From Oscillatoria nigro-viridis PCC 7112 (GTDB taxonomy: Bacteria > Cyanobacteriota > Cyanobacteriia > Cyanobacteriales > Microcoleaceae), in NCBI RefSeq assembly GCF_000317475.1, contig NC_019729.1, positions 4,974,501 to 5,038,500 of the forward strand: a stretch of DNA of 64,000 bases. The letters run 5' to 3'. Each line of letters opens with the position of its first letter. Position 1 is the first letter of the stretch. A program made the position numbers and the translations under genes. The notes under the pieces were generated by a model that was given only the letters and a program-made list of their open reading frames with translations, was not told the DNA's origin and made no database searches. Shown in pieces: positions 57,957-64,000 of the stretch.

Positions 57957-58035
57957 TAGAAATAGGAGTTAGGAGTCAGGAGTCAGAAGCCAGGAGAAAA
58001 GAGTCAGAAGTCAGAAGTCAGGAGCCAGAATCAGT
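57957..58035. repeat. tandem AGTCAGGAGT-like short repeats
   Basis: The words GGAGTCAG, GAAGTCAG and GGAGCCAG repeat in tandem with small variation. They are the short tandem repeat type common in filamentous cyanobacteria. The tract ends just before a region leading to the orphan IS200/IS605-like element. Confidence 0.8.
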
Positions 58036-58128
58036 GTTTTTACAAATATGAAATGCTCCCAGGGGGCTGCGAGGAGGAGCGAGGCTAAACTAGAAACAAG
58101 ATCGATCGCACCTTTGAACCTTAAATTT

Positions 58129-58480
58129 TTGACACTCTCCGACCTGAAGGTACGGAGATTCTTGAGAAACTTTAACACTCTTAAAGGTGCTGTCAAGACA
58201 CCTCTAGACGTTCAAAACAACTACCTTTCGGTGTTGCAATTACGCTTACTTTTTGTATGCTTTCGTTCGCACTTTTCAACACGCTTGCCAGTTCGGTACG
58301 CTCACTATCCTGCGTTGCTTGGCTGTGCCTTAGTCTTTCTCAGACGATGAACGCTGAGGGTGTCTTACTGCCGGGAATCTCACCGTACTAGGAATAGTTC
58401 ATCACGTAGTTGATACGCCTACTTGTTCGGCATTGCTCAATTATTATAACACAGACTCGTAGCCTAAAGGCTACAAGTGC
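58129..58480 (-). mobile_element. transposase-less IS200/IS605-like element (possible orphan omega-RNA)
   Basis: On the minus strand the element ends with a hairpin (58157-58137, CTCCG...CGGAG) followed by AGTGTCAA at 58136-58129, the right-end signature of IS200/IS605/TnpB elements. At the other side lies a perfect hairpin GTAGCC-TAAA-GGCTAC (58460-58475), a possible left-end hairpin. The roughly 300 bp between have no transposase or tnpB ORF but many short stems, as expected for the omega-RNA region. It resembles non-autonomous palindrome-associated elements. Boundaries on the left-end side are approximate. Confidence 0.6.
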
Positions 58481-58620
58481 GTTTCATACCCTGCGGGAAA
58501 GACCGGGGTTCTCACGCGACGCGCTATAGGCTTTAGTCGCCGTCTCTGACCGCGCCAAAAATTCGGGTAGTCTTAATCCAGCTAAAATAAAAAAAGCAGG
58601 ACTCCCACGGCGAGTATTTC

Positions 58621-60579
58621 ATGAAACAATCGCTGACTCCCCAAATCACCGCAGGTATCGGAATGGTCTTGGCGCTGCTAATTTTAAATGCGGCAACTTC
58701 CTACCGCAATACTCTCAAGTTAGTCGAAAACCAACGCTGGGTGAGCCACACTCACCAAGTTTTAACCGAACTCGAAGCCACGCTTTCCACCTTAAAAGAT
58801 GCTGAAACCGGACAGCGCGGTTATTTGCTGACGGGAGAAGAACGGTATTTAGAACCCTATCACAGCGCGATCGCCCGCATCAACCAACAAGTAGTCGGAT
58901 TGCAGCAGCTAACCGCCGACAACAACCGGCAGCAACAGCGCATTCGCAACTTGAAAATTGCGATCGACTCTAAATTAGCCGAACTTGAAAAAACCATCAA
59001 TCTGCGACGCGAACAAAACTTAGAAGCAGCCCTGCGGCGAGTTAAATCCGCTAGGGGAAACCAAATCATGGGCGATATTCGGCAGCAGATAGCCGCCATG
59101 ACTGCGGAAGAAACTCAGCTATTGCAGCAGCGCGCCCGAGAATCTCAAGCCAGCGCTAATTTGACAATCCTGACTTTTACCGTTGCTGCTTTAGTAAATT
59201 TCCTGTTGATGGTGGTGGTTTACTATTTGGTGAAGCGCGATCGAACTTTGCGCGACAATGCCGAAATCAAGCAAAATCAACTGTTAGAACAGCTAGAACA
59301 CGATCGCCAGTCCCTACAATTAAGCGAAGAACGTTTCCGCCGCGCCATTATCGAGGCACCGCTGCCAATTATGCTGCACGCTGAAAACGGAGAAGTTTTG
59401 CAAATTAACTGCGCTTGGACAGAACTCTCAGGCTACGAATACTCAGAAATACCCACAATAGAAGATTGGACAGAAAAAGCTTACCACAGCCGCCAATCGC
59501 TAGTGCAAGCAGATATCGATCGGCTGCACCAATTAAATGCCCGCACTTCTGAAGGCGAATATATGATTGCCACAGCCAGCGGCGAAACTCGCATTTGGGA
59601 CTTTTATTCCGCACCTTTAGGCAAGCTTTCTGACGGCAGAAGTTTAGTAATTAGTACCGCCATTGATGTAACTGCGCGCAAACAAGCAGAAGCGGAAATT
59701 CGGATGCTCAACGCTACCTTAGAACGGCGAGTAGAACTCCGCACCAATCAACTTCAAGCTGCTAACGAAGAATTAGAATCTTTCACCTATACCGTCGCCC
59801 ACGATTTGCGGGCTCCTCTGCGGGGAATGCAGGGATTAGCTGAAGCTTTATTAGAAGATTACCGCGACCTCCTCGACGAGCTCGGTCAAGAATACGCCCA
59901 GCAAATTGTTAATTCTGGGCAACAATTAGAAGCATTAATCCAAGATTTGCTAGCTTACAGCCGCCTCAGCCGCGCTGATTTATCGCTGCAAGTTTTAGAG
60001 TTAGAATCTGCTGTGGCCGAGGCAATTGCTATGGTCAAAGCTGACGCTAAATCCAGGCACGCTCAAATCAGCGTTCGATCGCCCTTGCCTGCGGTAATTG
60101 CCCACCGCCTTACTTTAGTTCAAGTAATCGCCAATCTGCTCACCAATGCTATAAAATTTGTGGAAGCTGCACCACCCCAAGTGCAGATATGGGCAGAGGA
60201 ACTTGAGCTGCCTCAAGAGGGACAGACAGACAGGGATATAGCGGGAGAATTGGAAAGGCAAACTGTGGGACAGTGGGAACATTCCCGGTTACTTACGGCC
60301 AGCCCTCTATTGCCAGTCGCCCTCATCCGTCTGTGGGTAGAAGACAACGGCATCGGTATTGCTCCCGAACATCAAAAACGCATTTTTCGGGTTTTTGAAC
60401 GGCTGCACGGTATCGAATCTTATCCTGGAACTGGTATAGGATTAGCTATTGTAAAAAAAGGAGTCGATCGCATGGGCGGTCAAGTTGGAGTGGAATCTCA
60501 ATTAGGACAAGGCAGTCGATTTTGGATACAACTGAGGAAGCATGACGCAAACGCAGACGATTTTGCTGGTGGAAGATAA
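58621..60579 (+). CDS. CHASE3-PAS sensor histidine kinase
   Basis: This 652-residue membrane kinase has one N-terminal helix (10-26), a CHASE3 extracytoplasmic sensor domain (about 35-178, with LKDAETGQRGYLLTGEERYL), a second helix (about 182-204), a coiled-coil stretch, and a PAS domain (235-355). HisKA follows with phospho-accepting His394 in TYTVAHDLRAPLRG, then HATPase_c with VIANLLTNAIKFV (N box), VEDNGIGIAPEHQKRIF (G1) and GTGIGLAIVKKGVDRMGG (G2). The HATPase contains a polar insert near residues 520-560. Its 3' end overlaps the following response regulator gene by 38 bp, so they form a two-component unit. The signal is unknown. The kinase core resembles phytochrome-like cyanobacterial kinases. 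Confidence 0.95.
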   Translation: MKQSLTPQITAGIGMVLALLILNAATSYRNTLKLVENQRWVSHTHQVLTELEATLSTLKDAETGQRGYLLTGEERYLEPYHSAIARINQQVVGLQQLTADNNRQQQRIRNLKIAIDSKLAELEKTINLRREQNLEAALRRVKSARGNQIMGDIRQQIAAMTAEETQLLQQRARESQASANLTILTFTVAALVNFLLMVVVYYLVKRDRTLRDNAEIKQNQLLEQLEHDRQSLQLSEERFRRAIIEAPLPIMLHAENGEVLQINCAWTELSGYEYSEIPTIEDWTEKAYHSRQSLVQADIDRLHQLNARTSEGEYMIATASGETRIWDFYSAPLGKLSDGRSLVISTAIDVTARKQAEAEIRMLNATLERRVELRTNQLQAANEELESFTYTVAHDLRAPLRGMQGLAEALLEDYRDLLDELGQEYAQQIVNSGQQLEALIQDLLAYSRLSRADLSLQVLELESAVAEAIAMVKADAKSRHAQISVRSPLPAVIAHRLTLVQVIANLLTNAIKFVEAAPPQVQIWAEELELPQEGQTDRDIAGELERQTVGQWEHSRLLTASPLLPVALIRLWVEDNGIGIAPEHQKRIFRVFERLHGIESYPGTGIGLAIVKKGVDRMGGQVGVESQLGQGSRFWIQLRKHDANADDFAGGR

Positions 60580-61003
60580 CCCCGTTGATATTCTATTGAT
60601 GCAGCGGGCATTTCGCAATGAGACTTTTGCTAATACTTCGCTGCAAATTGTGCGAGATGGAGATGCAGCGGTTTTTTATTTAAATGGGGACGGAGAATAC
60701 AGCGATCGCGATCGCTATCCTTTACCTGCGATAATTTTACTAGATTTGAAATTGCCCAGGCGCTCCGGTCACGAAGTTCTGGTTTGGCTGAGGCAGCAGC
60801 CGGAACTAAAACGCTTGCCGGTGGTTATGCTTACTTCTTCTAGCCAAACACTTGATGTCAAGCGAGCTTACGATTTAGGGGTAAATTCTTATTTAGTTAA
60901 ACCAGTCGGGTTTGCTTCTTTATTAGAAATGATGCAGAGTTTTAGGGAGTATTGGCTAAACTATACCGAACTGCCGGAACCGATAGAATTTCGTGGTTTG
61001 TAG
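60542..61003 (+). CDS. single-domain response regulator (Rcp1-like)
   Basis: This 153-residue CheY-like receiver has acidic residues in LLVEDNP (residues 9-14), the phospho-acceptor Asp68 in ILLDLKLPRRSG, Thr/Ser in VVMLTSSSQ, and Lys in YLVKPVGFASL. The insert around residues 45-60 (YLNGDGEYSDRDRYPLP) is typical of Rcp1-type regulators paired with phytochrome-like kinases. It has no output domain, so it acts by protein contact. It starts inside the last 38 bp of the upstream kinase gene, implying translational coupling and that the two proteins form a pair. Confidence 0.95.
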   Translation: MTQTQTILLVEDNPVDILLMQRAFRNETFANTSLQIVRDGDAAVFYLNGDGEYSDRDRYPLPAIILLDLKLPRRSGHEVLVWLRQQPELKRLPVVMLTSSSQTLDVKRAYDLGVNSYLVKPVGFASLLEMMQSFREYWLNYTELPEPIEFRGL

Positions 61004-61034
61004 TGGCTTTTTACCAGTTTTTATTGCTGGTTTC

Positions 61035-61063
61035 CTCGTTACCAGGCTGTTTCTGGTAACGAG
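61035..61063. repeat. perfect 11-bp hairpin after the response regulator
   Basis: CTCGTTACCAG and CTGGTAACGAG are exact complements around a 7-nt loop, about 30 bp after the stop codon. No T-run follows directly, so it may stabilise or only partly terminate the kinase-regulator mRNA. Confidence 0.75.
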
Positions 61064-61140
61064 TGAATTAAGTTTTGAGCGAGGAAGCCCGTCATTTTTT
61101 ATTTTAAGAGGACAACCTCCAACATTTTTATTAGGAGTGA

Positions 61141-62652
61141 GTGGCACTCAAGCTAACAGCCAAATTATCAATTGTTAAAGTGGTACACATTCTGGTAATT
61201 GACGACAACCCAACAGATAGGCTGCTCGTAAAAAGCGAATTAGAGCGGCAATTGTCGAAATTGCAAATAACGGAAATTTTTGACGATAAATTATTCGGAG
61301 AAGCACTGAAACGAGGCAGATTCCATCTGGTAATTACTGATTGCCAACTACGCTGGACGAACGGTTTAGATGTGCTTAAAACTATCAAAGCCAATTATCC
61401 AGAATGCCCGATTGTAATGTTTGCGAATACTGGCAATGAAGAAATTGCTGTAGAGGCGATGAAATCAGGATTGGATGACTACATTATCAAGTCGCCGCAG
61501 CACTATGTCCGCCTTGGCGTTACGGTTCGCGCAGTGCTCGATCGAGTTGCCGCCTGGAAGTCGCCCGATTGGAAAATCAACTTCATTCTCTGCTAGAACA
61601 CTTAAATTTCGGAGTTTTTCGAGCGACTTTCGAGGGGCAGCTTTTGGAAAGCAATCAAGCTTTTTTGCGATTGTTTGATGCCAGCAATTTAGCAGATGTC
61701 CAAGGGATTTATCTTCAGAAATTGTTTGGGCAACCCCTAGATTCAGGGGAGTCTCGGTCTCAAAATATTGAAATTACATTTCCTTTGGCAGACGGTAGAG
61801 TAAAATGGATTCGGTTTACTCAATATCTCTACAGCGCAGAAGGTGAAAGTACCATTGAGGGATTGGTTGAAGATATTACTGAGATCGAGCAGGCTGAACT
61901 TGCTTTGCGGGAATTTAATGAAACTTTGGAAGAGCGGGTGAGAGAGCGTACTGCTGAGTTAGAAGAAGTTAACGCACAGCTCGAATCGTTTACCTATTCA
62001 GTTTCTCACGACTTGCGCGCTCCTCTGCGGGGAATTTCGTTTTTTGCTGAAATGTTGCTAAAAGATAAAGCCAGCGAGTTGGAGGCTACCGCACAGGATT
62101 ACTTGTATCGGATTAATGAGGCTGCAAGTCTGATGAATACTTTAATCGAAAATTTGCTAGAGTACGGCCACCTCAGCAAAGCTAACTTGCCACTAAAAGC
62201 AGTTTCTCTTAATTTAATTGTAGCTCGATCGATCGCGCAAATAGAGGCAGAAATTGCCCAAAAACAAGCTCGGATAACGGTTGTCTAACCGCTACCTACG
62301 GTGTTGGCCCATCCTGCTACGCTGCTGCAAGTATTGGCTAACTTGCTCTCAAATGCTCCACCAGTTCGTGCAGCTTGGGATACAGCCGCAGGTGCGGGTT
62401 TATGCAGAAGCTGAGGAGAAATATGTCTATCTTTTGGTAGAAGACAACGGCATTGGTATTGCCGAAAGATTTTAAGAGAGGATTTTTGGGTTGTTCGATC
62501 GCCTGCACGCTCGAGAAGTTTATCCAGGGACGGGAATTGGGCTGGCGATCGCGAACAAAGGAGTCGATCGGATGGGGGGTGCGATCGGGCTGAAATCGAC
62601 TCTGGGAATCGGTACTCGCTTCTGGGTAAAATTACGCAAGTCCGAGACTTGA
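61141..62652 (+). pseudogene. decayed receiver-PAS-histidine kinase gene
   Basis: Reading through several breaks gives one hybrid kinase. A receiver (HILVIDDNPTDRLLVKSELE to DYIIKSPQHYVRL) starts from a GTG at 61141. The frame changes near 61545-61570. It continues as a PAS domain (FGVFRATFEGQLLESNQAFLRLF) and HisKA (TYSVSHDLRAPLRG). TAA at 62286-62288 interrupts just before the HATPase N-box (VLANLLSNA). A frameshift with a small loss follows near 62355-62365. TAA at 62473-62475 cuts IGIAERF from ERIFGLFDRLHAREVYPGTGIGLAIANKG. The product ends at TGA 62650-62652. At least four lesions show that it is no longer a working kinase, though the receiver part could still be expressed. It is related to the gene at 63075. 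Confidence 0.88.
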
Positions 62653-63074
62653 GGAAGCAAGTTCGGCAACGCGCAGTGAATCGGGATTTAACAGATGAGG
62701 TTCTAGGGAAGAGGGTTTTAACAGCAATATTCTGCTGTAGCTCAAAGAATCAATTAACCCGCGTCTTCACACCAGAAGACAGAATAAACAATTAGTATAG
62801 TAAGAGTTAAGTCATCTCTTGCACCTTTCCCGCTTGAGCATGCTTTCCGATCTGTTTTACAACAACTTACTTCATTAATTTGCTTGTGGACACGCCCCTA
62901 AAAGGGTGGCTGAGGATATTACAATCTGTAAGATATAATAAATACTTGCAAATACAATAAACTTATTTGTAAGTATAATTGACCATCTCAGTAAATATTC
63001 AAAATAGCGAGATTGCTTAATAACATATTCTTAGATTGAAGAATGTTTGCGCCAATACAAAAACTAAAAGGCTA
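62653..63074. other. 422-bp intergenic region before the terminal hybrid kinase
   Basis: It is AT-rich on its right side and contains a hairpin CTTGCAAATA (62945-62954) against TATTTGTAAG (62964-62973), with one G-T pair. It is probably the promoter region of the downstream gene. No ORF is supported. Confidence 0.4.
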
Positions 63075-64000
63075 ATGCTGTCTATTCTGTTGATCGACGA
63101 CAACCCGAACGATCGCCTGATGATCGAGCGAGAACTGAGGAAAACTTTTCCCGATTTAGAAATGAAATCGGTTATTGATATCCAAACTCTAGAATACATC
63201 CTGGCAGCCGGGGGTTTTGACCTAGTAATTACCGACTACCAACTGCACTGGAGCGACGGATTAAGTATTCTCCAAAAAGTTCACAGCCGCTACCCGAATT
63301 GTCCGGTAATTATGTGTACTGACAGCGGCAGCGAACAAGTGGCAGTCGAAGCTATGAAAGCGGGTTTGAGCGATTACGTGTTCAAAGGGCGGCACTTAAA
63401 GCGGCTGGCGGGGGCCGTGGGCGAAAGCTTGAAAAATCAGCAGTTGCGCGAGAACTACGCGAAAACGTCGGCGCAGTTGGCAATTTCGGAGGAACGGCTG
63501 AGATTGGCGATCGAAGCCTCGAAAATGGGAACTTGGGATTGGAATTTATTAAATGGGGAGGTGGTTTGGTCGGAGGGACACGAAATGTTATTCGGGCTGG
63601 AAAAAGGCAGTTTTGCGGGAACTTACGAAGCGTTTTTTAGCTGCATTCACCCGGATGACCAGAGCTCGGTCGCCCGATCGCTTGGTTTTGCTTTAGAAAA
63701 CAAAATAGAATACAACTACGAGTTTAGAGTTATTTGGCCCGACGGCAGCTTGCACTGGATCGCGGGTAGGGGCAAGTTTTTTGATGATGATACGGGTAAA
63801 TCGGTGCGGTCGATCGGCGTGGTTTGGGATATTACCGATCGCAAATTATCAGAAGCGAGGGTGCAAGAAAGCGAGGAAAACTTGCGCTTTGCCCTAGAAG
63901 CAGCTAACACCATCGCTTTTACCTGGGATGTGGCATCGGGGGAAGTCCGCCGTTCGTCCAATGCCGCAACACAGATGGGTTTGGGCCCAGACAGCACCTG
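63075..64000 (+). CDS. receiver-PAS hybrid signalling protein, 3' end outside the window
   Basis: An ATG at 63075, preceded by AAAAGG, opens a frame that runs past the window end (308 codons seen). Residues 1-120 form a receiver domain: LSILLIDDNPNDRLM holds the acidic pocket, LVITDYQLHWSDG the phospho-acceptor Asp, and DYVFKGRHLKRL the conserved Lys. After a coiled-coil linker a PAS domain follows (about 135-270, RLRLAIEASKMGTWDWNLLNGEVVWSEGHEMLFG, with a PAC motif DITDRKLSEARVQ). A second PAS begins near 275. A kinase or other output domain is expected beyond 64000. It is a paralogue of the decayed gene just upstream, the two receivers being clearly similar along their length. Confidence 0.9.
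   Translation, partial: MLSILLIDDNPNDRLMIERELRKTFPDLEMKSVIDIQTLEYILAAGGFDLVITDYQLHWSDGLSILQKVHSRYPNCPVIMCTDSGSEQVAVEAMKAGLSDYVFKGRHLKRLAGAVGESLKNQQLRENYAKTSAQLAISEERLRLAIEASKMGTWDWNLLNGEVVWSEGHEMLFGLEKGSFAGTYEAFFSCIHPDDQSSVARSLGFALENKIEYNYEFRVIWPDGSLHWIAGRGKFFDDDTGKSVRSIGVVWDITDRKLSEARVQESEENLRFALEAANTIAFTWDVASGEVRRSSNAATQMGLGPDST

Noticed and set aside
57103..58350. Several 60-100 residue frames after ispH
   Set aside because: They overlap each other in different frames, cross inverted-repeat elements and have no recognisable domain or ribosome site.

Overview
The window looks like chromosomal DNA of a filamentous, probably non-heterocystous cyanobacterium of the Oscillatoria/Microcoleus/Phormidium type. 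The evidence is dense HIP1-type octamers (GCGATCGC and close variants), heptanucleotide short tandem repeats between genes, and cyanobacterial hallmark genes: a CBS-CP12 fusion, a bifunctional-type GlpX bisphosphatase, glutamyl-tRNA reductase (hemA), Mg-protoporphyrin IX methyltransferase (chlM), a UPF0182 protein, a long-form IspH and two Amt transporters. The genus is an inference; no rRNA is present.

Layout. Positions 1-3369: the 5' part of a methyltransferase, uppP, a thioredoxin-fold lumenal or periplasmic protein and a trypsin-like protease. Positions 3356-10451: a very large CRISPR array with 95 apparently identical 37-bp repeats plus one degenerate terminal repeat. The degenerate repeat supplies the last codons and stop of the protease gene. 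The repeat reads ...GGGATTGAAAC on the minus strand, so the likely leader is at 10452-10812, where a 10-bp motif occurs three times. No cas gene lies in the window. Positions 10813-28899: housekeeping and metabolic genes (GDP-mannose synthesis, a UbiB-like kinase, UvsE, SRAP, CBS-CP12 facing glpX, hemA, UPF0182, a PIN protein, and a site-2-protease homologue lacking its HExxH histidines). Positions 28900-38193: tRNA-Arg(UCU), a relic end of an IS200/IS605-type element, several cyanobacterial proteins of unknown role, and a phosphohexomutase. Positions 38359-43051: an accessory island with a frameshifted DUF4258-like gene and its small partner, a truncated CAP-domain gene, and two RTX-type calcium-binding repeat proteins, one with a Pro-Thr minisatellite. 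Positions 43519-49223: a STAND NTPase, chlM and nagA, separated by hairpin repeat modules. Positions 49459-57179: purE, amt, an orphan IS607 recombinase, an SGNH hydrolase, a second amt with a perfect NtcA-type site upstream, and ispH. Positions 57180-58620: gene-free, with a 233-bp inverted-repeat element and a transposase-less IS200/IS605-like element that could encode an omega-RNA. Positions 58621-64000: two-component signalling genes, including a decayed hybrid kinase next to a related intact one that runs off the window.

Genes that plausibly work together: CBS-CP12 and glpX (Calvin-cycle control), hemA and chlM (tetrapyrrole/chlorophyll synthesis), the two Amt transporters (nitrogen uptake, NtcA control), manC and the phosphohexomutase (sugar nucleotides for envelope polysaccharide), and the CHASE3 kinase with the response regulator that overlaps it. 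The most unusual material is non-coding: the giant array, its leader motif, several families of small mobile-looking inverted repeats, and two orphan IS200/IS605 right ends.
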